Assembly: GCA_022113835.1 (NCBI GenBank)
Contig: JAILWY010000023.1
Coordinates: forward strand, 13,700,001-13,764,000
From: Atopsyche davidsoni
Taxonomy: Eukaryota; Arthropoda; Insecta; Trichoptera; Hydrobiosidae
DNA length: 64,000 nucleotides
Direction of reading: 5' to 3'
Shown here: positions 12,301 through 21,661 of the stretch, piece by piece
Layout: each line of letters opens with the position of its first letter
Position numbering within the stretch: position 1 is the stretch's first letter
The notes under the pieces: generated by a model
Databases searched by the model: none
What the model saw: only the letters and a program-made list of their open reading frames with translations
Told to the model about the DNA's origin: nothing
Translations under genes and position numbers: made by a program

Positions 12301-15300
12301 CGAGTGATGAATTATTTTCTGTTCTCGTTTGAGCTTTTGAGCGTCTTCCGTTTCCGGCCGAAAACGATTAAATCGACAATTATTAACCGATCATCTTTTT
12401 TACTTGTAAAAACAAAGTCATGCAATTCACCCGACGCTGGTTGCGGCTCGATAGAATCGTGCCAACTGAAGGGTGCGGCTCGTGGAATATTGAATTCATC
12501 GCATTCATTGAAGTAAATCCGCACAGGCTTTGGGTCAGATTTTTTTGCGTTGCTATTTACGCTATATTTCTAAAACTTCATGAGTAAATACTATTATAAA
12601 CGTTATTTTAAATAATAATAGGCAAGTACCTAAGTTGATATTATGTTTTAGTTTCCAATTTTTGATATCATTGTTTACCAATCGTATGAAATTGTTTATA
12701 GCTAGAACAATACTTAACTTCTTGAATCTAATCCGATTGAAGTTTTAGCACAGCCGGAAATATAAATCAGCACAGCGTTTACAAGTAAGAGGGAGAGTGT
12801 AGAATGACGATATTCGATTGTCAGACGTGTCTAAATTGACAATTGAATTCATATCAAAGTTCCGGAAGTCGAATTGTATTCTGATCACTTATTGTTAGCA
12901 AAGGGGTCATTGTCAGGAAGACACTCGACTCATTCCTAAAACATTTTAACTCAATACACGGTGTTGACAAACTCGTGTTATCGCCTGAAAGGAAAACTCT
13001 GCTAAAGTTTAAATATTTTATGTAATCTAGTTCCGTATCGAGAAGTTCATGACAATAAAAACCTTGTTTGATTGTATATAAAAAATTGTAGAATAGGTAA
13101 AAACAATTTTTTTTTATAAAATCACATAAATAAGTCATAAAAACATATCAATTCAACTTAAATATCGTTTACTTTGCACTTTCAAAAAATCAGCAATGAT
13201 TTTTTAACTTACTTTACTCTAATAGTGGTCCCACGAAGAATTTGTTTTAAAATCTTTCATGCAAAATGTTTTCTACGACGATGTCATTCAATCTCATATG
13301 TTCTATTTTAAACCACATTTGTCACATCATTATGATACACTTACACAAACTTAAACCTTGGCCACATGTGAACTTGATCCCTGAAATTCATTGTTTCTCG
13401 AATTCCTCAGCCAAAAGTCTCTAATAACCAAAATAATTGGCCCATTATTTCCTAAATCCTTACCACAAATACATTTTTCTTAATAATTACACCATACCTC
13501 CATTAAAACAATGAAGAGAAAATATCAATTTCCTTTGACCTCATCGGTCAAATCTTTCACGCAAATAAACCACAAGATTAAAATAAACAAGAATTTTAGA
13601 CGAAGATTTTTACTATATTTATCACGATTTTGGGTGTTTATTGTTCAGATCGCACAATTGGCAAACGATTTGCAATCAGACAATAGCGTTAGGTATTTTT
13701 TTTATACATAGCCTAAGTAGACAACCCAAAAGAGGACGCTATTGACCAATTGCAGGTCGGTCGCGAGTTGCATCGCGACAGGTGTAAGGTCCTCACCCAC
13801 GCGGCGACACTACTCGGAGACCTTCCGCTTCTTTACCAACGTCAGGAGTTCCCTTTCTTTGCACATTATGTACAAGACTCTTTCACTGGTAACGCGGTCA
13901 ACCCATTATATTTTAAGGATTCACCTATGCTCCTATGCAGTCACATTTCTGCCACCTCAATTCATCGCACAGTAGCTGTCTTGAGTGTCCAAGCTTCGAC
14001 TCCATAAAGGAAAACTGAGACGATATAACATTTGGTGGTGAATCTCCAGCGAGATTTCAGGGTTATATCTCTTGAGCGTAGTACTTTACTCAGGCTATGC
14101 ATAAAAGAAATACGCAAAACAAAGGGACGTTATTGGCCGCTTGCAAATCGGTCGCGAGTTGCACCGAGGCCTTTATAATTAGTGTCCGTGTCGTGGTTGT
14201 GCCGGCAACTGTGTATCAGGATAATGTTCGTGGCACTCTTGAACGAAGAATCACTTTGGAGAATTGGGCCACCTACTTACGGGGAGTTAGCGCTGTCGCC
14301 GGCGCGGGCACGGGCATTCCTTTTCATAAAGCCAAAAGAAGTGGTCGGGCCATAAATTAATTGCGCGTGTGACCTATCGCCGCCAAAGACAATTCGGGGC
14401 ATATCTTGTGACTCGCCACCGTAAATGTACGTAGGCAGTAGCGTGGAGAACTTCAAACACACGCCCGAATTTCGAAAGGCTGATTAAAGGGAGCATCGAT
14501 TACCGAGAAGTTAACTACGTAACGCGGATTGCCTAAAACAATTTTAATACACAAATATGTAGAAAAATAGAATTTTGCTCCAAGGAAGTCCAAATTCTGA
14601 AAGAATGAACACATTACACGGATACATAGCACGGATTTTGAAAAACACTATTTAAATCTGATAGTTAATAGAGTCTTTCTTTATAAAAGTTAGGAGTTAT
14701 GCATAGCGTTCGATGAGCATTGTCAATTTGTTTTAATACTTATCACAGTTTTTATAATTTATAGTCGATTGGTTTTTCATTTGCGCTATTGGCACGTCAG
14801 TATTCGACGGCTTATATTTGCAATATGAAAAGCTCAACCAATCGAGTATCTATAGTACCCCTTATATTATATATGGCAGGTGCTTTCTTTACTATGCAAT
14901 AATAAAACTAACGAAGATATACACTAAAACAGCAACGGGGTTGACACCCTCAATTTGCATTGTCAGGCAATGTACTCTTGTATAAAGATATCAAGGCACA
15001 CGAGACTCCCCTGCGTGTAATTCAAGATGTCCCCAAGCTTTTTATTAATCCGCAACGAAATTCGATGACTTGTATTGAGTTACTCCTGGTCGTCTTAAAG
15101 CAAAACCTATTGCCCCAGGTCGCATCGCCTGCCAAGTATCCAACACAAAATGCACTTCACTGATACCCCGATTTGCGTCGGTGTGCTTTTTCGTTGTATT
15201 CGCATTTGAAAATCAACTTATTGTCACAGTTGGCTTCAGGTATAATATTTACTTTGCGTGAGTACAGTTTCACCTCGACTTAAATCGTTTTGTATTTTGA

Positions 15301-18300
15301 CGTACCTATATTTATTTAAAAGTTAGCGTGTTGCCTCAAGTTGTATCAATATTTTAGGTACATAAGTACTAAAATATGTTTCATATAACAATAGCTATTC
15401 CTCGATATACATCAGTTCGCAGTTTCCTAATATGTATAATAAATATGTTAAAACAACCTATTTCCCTAGATCATAGTAAACGTCTAAAATTAATTCATAT
15501 TAAATAACTAAACCGATACCCCTACTTACATATATTCATAAAACAATTTTACTAACCTCATTATTCTAAAGTCTAATCTAAATAATATTAAATATTTATT
15601 AACAAAAAAGAACTGTTTGCTAAGAAATACTAAGCATTTTTGAACCTCGACTTACGTCGTGTATAACTTAAATCTTATTTACGATGTTTTCATATTAGTT
15701 TGTATACAATAATATATTTTATTGCAGTATCAATTATATTTCCCTTCAAAGTGCATAAACTTTCCATTTTCGCATTAGTTATTTTTGAGAAAGTATTTTT
15801 TTTCATTTGGTTTATCGTCAAAAGAAAATCTTAGTCTTTCTGATCATAGTTAAGTGCGGTAGTTTTTTAATGCATTAATTTTAATAATACTAAATATGAT
15901 TCATTGGCCTTGAAATATATGATTATATTTCAAGGTCTTGGTGTGTTTTTTTTTCCACGCAATCTTCTTCTTCTTCCTCTTCGAATGCCTCTCCTCAGAG
16001 GAGGTCGGTGACAATTTCACTGAGCGCATATTTATCCCGAGCCGGTCTTACTAATGGGCGACGGGGAGGATGGTGCAGTTGGTCCTTAGTTTCGCAGTCC
16101 ATTGCTTTCTCACGGAATGTCGGCAAGGCTCAGATTCGCCGGCCGCGGTGATAATTTCCCCGCGCGAAACGTAAAACCACGGAGGTCGTAAAACCTTGTA
16201 ATTCTCTCTTTTTATTACATTGACATGGTAATCCGATACGTTACAAAACGAACTCATCACCGTGAACTTGTACTCCGTGTACTAACTGTGCTCCACTCTC
16301 GCCGAAACTTGTCCGCGTCTACCTGTCCTCTGCCTTTATCTCATGGCGCATATAGTGTGTCGGAAACACGATATTGGCACTAAAACGCCCGTCTATAGAT
16401 TATAGCTACACATTATTTTAACTTTATAATAAATTAAATGTTCTAGTTTATTCACTTGCCTGTCGTAATATTTTGAATAAAATATTTTTGCGATTTTATT
16501 AGTGTTATCAAACGAAGTGATGGTTTGTAAATCAAGCATGTGACAAATTGTTGATGCAATGATTGTCAAATCTACATTTAATTTTAGATCACCATTCTGT
16601 CTGGTGTTATTTTTCCGATATTATATGTAACTTACTACTTTACTTTCATGTAAAATAAATGGTAACTTTGCAAGCAAACTATTTTTTTGAATCTTTAATT
16701 CAAAAAATAATTTTTTTCATATCAATTTTTGTTTTAATTGTTTTAAAATAATCATATTTATAATTTTTTTTATAAAAATTCTTATTAACAGATTTAACTA
16801 TCTGAGATTAGAAATGTGATAAAAACTATTATATATCAGACAAAAATATTTAAATAAAAATATATTATATATATAGATTTGGGCGATTTGATGAAAATAT
16901 TTTTATTGAATAGTAGTTTATCTGAATCAAAACACTACTTCAAAAATAATTTTTTTTTATTTAAATTAGTACGACATTATAAGTTTTGTCTTTCCTTTGT
17001 TACCTAGTGTGTTTATTTGCATGGTATCCTCCCACGTTCCCTCCCTGCTATCCAGAGTTATAAGACTTCCATGGAATCTGGTTAAGCTCACCACAAGACC
17101 TGCTACAATCTACGTACACATAGAAATCCAATAGTGATCTGGTAACACCCCCTAAGTACAATAAAATAAAACTATATTCGTATTCGCTATAAGATATGTT
17201 ATTACTAAAAAAAAATATACTATACCACCACTATTTTTATATTTTCTTATGTCTGAAAAAGATAATATTGTGAAAATCAGGATTTTCACCTATTATACTT
17301 AATAACTCCTCAATCAAATCTACAAATAAAATTGTCATACTTCCATAAAGTCATTAAGCTAAAATTGTGTATAAATAATCTTCTTTCTGCAATGAATTAT
17401 CATTTTGTTACGTTATGTTAAATAGATATATAGAGAATAAGTTATTACAATAAACTGATTCATTTAAATATTGAGAAACAATATAACTGTGCAAATGGGA
17501 GAAAACACAATGTCCATAATATTTGTTTTGCTATTAATTATTATTTAATGTAACTGTTTTCGAGTTATCCCATTTCATACAAAGTTGCTAACGGTTACCG
17601 ACTTACAAAAGCACTCTCTGTCCTGAATTTAAAACTATAAAAATTGTACCACAATAAAAATAATCAGGTTACAGTGTATTTTCTCATCACTATTGAAGTA
17701 CCACACTTTCTACTTACATCTTTACACTTTCAAGAATCTTTGTTTACAACATGATCATGTTACATTTTCCACGGGTAGTTTTTATGCAATATACCTCGGC
17801 AAATGCTCGGTTACGCGTATGATACAAGTTAAGCTGCATATAAGAAAAATGTTTCCTAATAGAATATTATTTTAATCTTACATTAAATATCATTATATGA
17901 ATAATTGTAATTTATGCGTAGTTTCTGTCTAATGAAAATTATTTTTCGCATTTATAATTTCTCAGGCCAGGGATAAAAACAGTAAATGACATCATTTTTC
18001 ATTACACTCTGCATATTGTACGCTGCTACTAAAAATCTCTTATAATTTTTCTGATCTCATTGACTTCTTTTGACTCATATTTATTTTAGAGACTACATAA
18101 ATATATCTTCGAGAATATTATATTAATTTCAACAAAATTTCTCCTTACTACAGACCCACCAATTACACGAAGGGGATTTTTCAGTCCATCGGCTTTAAGG
18201 AGTTCCATAAGTACTTAATACTGAATGAAGAAGAACGACTTACCCAGCAAGGATATAAGCTTTTTGAAGAGAGCTTGGAGAATATGAAAATTGCCACAAA

Positions 18301-19192
18301 ACGCTACGCTCGGTATCAAAACAAAATGTTCAAGAACAGGTTCCTTGGACATCCTGGTCGACAGGTATTTATCAAAATAAATAACTCTATAACCAAAGAC
18401 ATATTTTTATGCTAAAGGTACTTACCTCATCATTTTATAATATTTTTTAGTGAAGTGTTTGATTCTATTATATACTAAAACTTAAAAAGAAATTGATATT
18501 TATATTAAAAATAACAATCAAATAAACATTTTTCAATTTGCATATTAGCCGTTACTTACTTTTTTCAACCCAGTATTTCTATTTTTTTCCAATTATGTAT
18601 AGATCCTTTTTGCTTTTTTATAGTACTTACATTCAAAGTTGTATTGCTGGCACATGTAGCTATTAATATTTAACTCAAAATGATCATTTACAAAATTAAA
18701 GAAAAATTTCGGCATTTCTTTTCCATAAAAACGATAATAATAAATTACTAATTTTCACTGTTAATTTATGGTTCTGATGTCAAAAATTTAATATCATTTC
18801 AAATATTTATTATATCAAATGTGTGTTAATTTTTAAAATGATTTCAGGTACCTCCAGTTTATAAGTTAGATACAAGTGATATTTCGCAATGGCAGGCGAA
18901 TGTCACTGATAAAGCTATTGGAGTTATCGAGAGCTTTATTCATGAAAATGAATGCCCCTTGGAGTCTGAACCGCTAGTGACCAGCATGAGCTATATTGAT
19001 GGAAACAATCCCAATGTTACGCATTACTGTGAAATATGTGAAAGAGTGTTTATTGGGGATCATCAATATAAAATTCACATGGTATCAAGAAAACATAAAA
19101 AGGTTACTAGTAAAAAACTGAGAATGATTGCAAAATCAGCTGATGAAAAGGGGAATCCAAGTGAAGATTCAAACAGATGTAGCAGTTTATAA
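9310..19192 (+). CDS. TRIT1: tRNA dimethylallyltransferase TRIT1, C-terminal three coding exons (partial)
   Basis: The enzyme transfers a dimethylallyl group to A37 of certain tRNAs (i6A) in mitochondria and cytosol. Three exons are visible: 9310-9425 (begins in phase 0, starts DIHDKRLTDRVD), 18154-18364 (contains GIFQSIGFKEFH and KRYARYQNKMFKNRFL, the highly conserved MiaA/TRIT1 block) and 18848-19192 (VPPVYKLD, then a matrin-type C2H2 finger with CEICERVF and HMVSRKH, ending at TAA). Each has AG/GT borders, and phases match (2 to 1, then 0 to 0). Together they encode about 223 residues, corresponding to the C-terminal half of human TRIT1. The ATP/DMAPP-binding N-terminal part is missing and probably lies left of the window. 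An 8.7-kb intron full of repeats separates the first two exons. AATAAA at 19518-19523 and 19523-19528 could end the transcript. The family identification is firm. Confidence 0.93.
12000..12320. promoter_or_regulatory. GC-rich island with ETS-like and YY1-like motifs
   Basis: A sharply GC-rich block in AT-rich DNA. It carries AAGATGGCCGCG next to CCGGAAGG near 12090, CCGGAAGT followed by CTCGCGAG near 12180-12195, and AAGATGGCGCC on the minus strand near 12230. These resemble YY1, ETS and CGCG promoter elements typical of housekeeping promoters. It lies inside the TRIT1 intron, so it could be an internal promoter or that of a nested or antisense RNA. No coding exon attaches to it. The ORFs across it are low complexity. 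Confidence 0.4.
12137..12178 (-). repeat. C-rich tract; G-quadruplex candidate on the minus strand
   Basis: CCGCCCC/CCTCCCC units repeat, giving at least five G-runs of four or more with single- or double-base loops on the minus strand. It sits in the centre of the GC-rich island. Confidence 0.7.
13735..14105 (-). mobile_element. Decayed non-LTR retrotransposon ORF, C-terminal part
   Basis: The reverse complement contains the phrase encoding LLYGVEAW..LKTAT followed by a GVDRV-type segment, as in the copy at 33605-34063. Frameshifts and stops interrupt it. This region lies downstream of the reverse-transcriptase catalytic core in the ORF2 of endonuclease/reverse-transcriptase elements. Confidence 0.75.
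14127..14175 (-). mobile_element. Second short fragment of the same retroelement
   Basis: The segment with GGTCGCGAGTTGCA repeats the left border of the copy at 13735 (about 13741-13785), so the border sequence is present twice about 390 bp apart. Confidence 0.55.
14764..14853. repeat. Diverged inverted repeat (MITE-like)
   Basis: The left arm has TCGATTGGTTTTTCATTTG. The right arm, reversed, has TCGATTGGTTGAGC followed by TTTTCAT. The arms flank about 45 bp. No transposase is present. Confidence 0.4.
15908..15935. repeat. Perfect 12-bp stem, 4-nt loop
   Basis: CCTTGAAATATA pairs with TATATTTCAAGG across the loop TGAT. It is followed by T- and C-rich sequence leading into the retroelement tail at 15961. 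Confidence 0.6.
15961..16040 (-). mobile_element. Retrotransposon 3' end with (GAA)-type tail
   Basis: On the minus strand, the shared ending (GACCTCCTC then GAGAGGC) runs into GAAGAGGAAGAAG-type repeats. This gives the 3' terminus and microsatellite tail of the family also seen at 1-45, 29083-29262 and 33605-34063. Confidence 0.65.
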
Positions 19193-19732
19193 AACTGTGA
19201 ATCTTTTTGCATTCTTGTTGCATGCTGTATACAACAATGTTCTCACCTCAATGTTTTGATTAGCATTTACATAAAACTTAACAAAAAGTCATTAGAGTTA
19301 ATGTTTATAGAATATATTATGAAGGTAAATATGTTAACAATTTATCAACATAGCCAAAGAATGCATTAACAGAAATTGATTCTAACTATCTAAAAACATT
19401 AAATGAAACAATTCAATTACAGACAATGCTAATTGGTAAGTTACAAAATACACCATTGTACAAAATGTACTCTTCGTAAGTAATACACATGAAATAGGTT
19501 TTATTTCTGGTTAATTAAATAAAATAAACACTGTATTGAGATGTGTAAAAAATGTATGATAAAACAGTTTAATGTAAGAACTTTATTATGTTTCATAATA
19601 AAAAAATCAATAACATGGTTGTTTTAAACTAATTCATATAATTAACACAATATTTATACACTATTTGGTAGGTATATATCATTACCCAAAATTAATATGC
19701 AATTATAATTTTAGATTTAAATCTTCTGTTGA
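19193..19732. other. Convergent 3' ends of TRIT1 and mtTFB1
   Basis: These 540 bp lie between two stop codons on opposite strands. Forward AATAAA occurs at 19518-19528 for TRIT1 and reverse AATAAA at 19587-19582 for mtTFB1. The two messages therefore probably end close together or overlap slightly. Confidence 0.6.
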
Positions 19733-20758
19733 TTACTTTTCAATATTTATTTCCTTTACAATAGGCTTTTTGGGACCTCTATAGTTGTAATCGTAAAGTT
19801 TTGGTTCTTCTGTTACTATCTGCTTGTACGCATAGCAAAGTCTTCCAAATTCTCCATTAGATAGCTGGTACGGGCGGATTTCAGGATCAATATCTGCTAT
19901 TCCAAACATTTTAAAAGCCAGGTCATCTCTCACTTCTTCCGGAAAGAGCGTCTTCGCACCCCTGATGGAAAACTTTTGTCTCATTGAGAAGATTTGCCTC
20001 ACGACTTTCTCAACTAGTTTAAACTCCAAAGGTATAATGGGCTCCTTGAGAGGGGTGAGGGTGACCACACCGACATCCACATCAGGCTTTGGAACGAATG
20101 CTTTACCAGGAATATCAAATTTATGATCTACTTTACACCAGTTCTGACACATGACTGATAGCCTACACCGCTGAGTAGACATCATGGGAGCGGCCATTCT
20201 TTGAGCCACTTCCTTCTGAAAAGTCAAAGTCATTCTGGTCCGACCGAACTCCCAAGCGTCTCTCTTCAGAGATATGGACTCCAACCACCGAATCGTTAAT
20301 ATTGTAGAGACGCTGAAAGGCAAGTTACCGATCAAATGTACAGGGGGAGGCGGTCCGTCCCAAGCCGATTTCTCTACATCGGGAAATTGCGACTTTAAAT
20401 TGGTTTGTAAAATATTTCCAATGACTATTTGAAATTGCATATGATCAGAAACGGCCTCATTCAGCATTTCAAGAGTCGGAACAAATCTGTAATCCTTCTC
20501 CACGACAACCAATCTGGCAGGAGCGCAACGAATAATAGATCGAGTTATCCCCCCGGGCCCGGGGCCTACCTCGCACACGTGCCCTCCGGTTATCGTCCCG
20601 GCTGCCTTGACTATCTTGTCTGTCAGTCGCTCGTCCATTAGAAAATTTTGAGAAAGGTGCTTGAGCGCCCTCAGTTTGTACAGCCGGACCATGTCGCGGA
20701 TAGTGGGGAGAGGGGGTAAACGTATACGCGATCGCACAACTTTTTGCGCCAGAGCCAT
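19733..20758 (-). CDS. mtTFB1: Mitochondrial dimethyladenosine transferase 1 (mtTFB1)
   Basis: A 341-residue protein of the KsgA/Dim1 rRNA adenine dimethylase family, at the usual family length. It dimethylates two adjacent adenines of the small mitochondrial rRNA and supports mitoribosome assembly. Visible motifs: LSQNFLMD at 35-42 (N-terminal family signature), the SAM motif I EVGPGPGGIT at 63-72, the acidic VVVEKD of motif II near 84-89, and NLPFSV at 145-150 (motif IV, the NLPY/F catalytic site). The basic N-terminus (KVVRSRIRLPP) fits a mitochondrial targeting role. The coding region has no intron. The start ATG has context AACGATGG. It lies 58 bp downstream of COA3 on the same strand, and no AATAAA or ATTAAA is seen in the gap, which points to a shared transcript. 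Identification is firm. Confidence 0.95.
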   Translation of the reverse strand: MALAQKVVRSRIRLPPLPTIRDMVRLYKLRALKHLSQNFLMDERLTDKIVKAAGTITGGHVCEVGPGPGGITRSIIRCAPARLVVVEKDYRFVPTLEMLNEAVSDHMQFQIVIGNILQTNLKSQFPDVEKSAWDGPPPPVHLIGNLPFSVSTILTIRWLESISLKRDAWEFGRTRMTLTFQKEVAQRMAAPMMSTQRCRLSVMCQNWCKVDHKFDIPGKAFVPKPDVDVGVVTLTPLKEPIIPLEFKLVEKVVRQIFSMRQKFSIRGAKTLFPEEVRDDLAFKMFGIADIDPEIRPYQLSNGEFGRLCYAYKQIVTEEPKLYDYNYRGPKKPIVKEINIEK

Positions 20759-20816
20759 CGTTAGGGTGAATTAAAACTTAAGAGATAAAAAAAATTAAAA
20801 AACGACAAAAAGTATT
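20759..20816 (-). promoter_or_regulatory. COA3-mtTFB1 intercistronic spacer with possible splice acceptor
   Basis: The spacer is 58 nt, contains no ATG on the coding strand and no AATAAA. It has a T-rich run ending ATCTCTTAAG, with AG at 20778-20777, just upstream of the mtTFB1 start. Paired with the donor TAG|GTGAGT at 21114-21109, it would excise the complete COA3 ORF. Confidence 0.4.
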
Positions 20817-21086
20817 TTACTTGTGGACCTTTTCAGGCTCATTAAAATCATCCAAAAAGTGCTCCTGCTTCACTGCAAACATAGAATAGAAATATATGGA
20901 CAACACTCCGATGCCGAGAAGAGACCCCGTGATGATGTTACTCTTTCGAACTTTCTGAAGGTTTCGGATGCGGATCCTATTTTTCTCTTCGATTATTTTC
21001 ATAAAGTCAATATCACTCTGTCTCAAGCCCGATATTTTGGTAGGATCTGAGATATTCACTTTGGGCATTTGCTCACTGTCTCCCAT
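20817..21086 (-). CDS. COA3: Cytochrome c oxidase assembly factor 3 (COA3/CCDC56)
   Basis: An 89-residue mitochondrial inner-membrane protein that stabilises newly made COX1 and promotes complex IV assembly. In order: a polar N-terminus, a charged helical stretch DFMKIIEEKNRIRIRNLQ at 27-44 (the source of the CCDC name), one transmembrane segment at about 50-72 (IITGSLLGIGVLSIYFYSMF), then the conserved tail FLDDFNEPEKV. I chose ATG at 21086. The in-frame extension upstream to 21110 would begin with GTG, and the 89-residue form matches the short insect homologues. It is the upstream cistron of a probable COA3-mtTFB1 transcript. AG|GTGAGT 28 nt before the ATG looks like a 5' splice site and raises the possibility of splicing around this ORF. 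Confidence 0.93.
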   Translation of the reverse strand: MGDSEQMPKVNISDPTKISGLRQSDIDFMKIIEEKNRIRIRNLQKVRKSNIITGSLLGIGVLSIYFYSMFAVKQEHFLDDFNEPEKVHK

Positions 21087-21661
21087 CTTTGTGTTTAAAT
21101 TTTCACGCACTCACCTAACCTCGCACCGTTTTTGACAGATATTTTTACGTAACTCGGGCATCGCCGGTCGGTAAAACAGATTCAGAACGAAGGCAAAACA
21201 GGTTACTTCTCGGAGATGGTACAAAAATACCAAACAACGAGAGAAAAAATGCTACGGCTTCAACTGATCGATAAAAATTAAATATATATTTTTTATTGAT
21301 GGGTAAAAATAAAATAATTAATCACGTCTACCGCCAGTATTTTTTCAGTCGGTAAAAGCAACTCCGCTCAACTGTCGACGAGCGGTCGGAGTCGCCCGCA
21401 ACGAGATGGCGCGGGTCGGGCCGGAGCGAGCGAGGAGAGATGTCGCTGGAGCCGATGTTTTGGTTTGACACTGCAGGTCAGCTGTTCGTGACGTTTTGCC
21501 AGAACGTCAACAAAACAAAACCCATGCGCATTCTCCGTCTCGCTCCGACGCGCGGGCCTCGGCGGCTCTCGGCGCAGTGCCGCGCCGCACTCGCTCGCGC
21601 CCGCAGCCGCCGCGGAGACCTGCCGAGACTGCGCGCGGTCGTTTGCAGCCAGTTTTCGGAA
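21087..21661. promoter_or_regulatory. GC-rich divergent promoter between COA3 and the F-box gene
   Basis: About 575 bp between opposite-strand start codons. It becomes strongly GC- and CpG-rich from about 21370 onwards, continuing through exon 1 of the F-box gene to about 22250. I see no clear TATA box at a suitable position. A shared CpG-type promoter is inferred from position and composition. The long ORFs on both strands are GC-rich frame shadows. Confidence 0.55.

Larger units (their letters stand above)
9426..18153. other. TRIT1: Large TRIT1 intron with repeats and a GC-rich island
   Basis: This stretch begins GTAAGT and ends with CTACAG before GIFQSIGF. It contains a GC-rich promoter-like island (about 12000-12320), retroelement 3' fragments (13735-14105 and 14127-14175, minus), a diverged inverted repeat (14764-14853), a small hairpin (15908-15935), a retroelement tail (15961-16040) and a repeat related to one near 63.3 kb (16505-16531). 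I see no other coding exon. Confidence 0.75.

Noticed and set aside
11977..12516. 179-residue plus-strand ORF and an antisense 84-residue ORF
   Set aside because: GC-rich, low-complexity Pro/Arg translation over the C-tract, with no domain and no exon partners.
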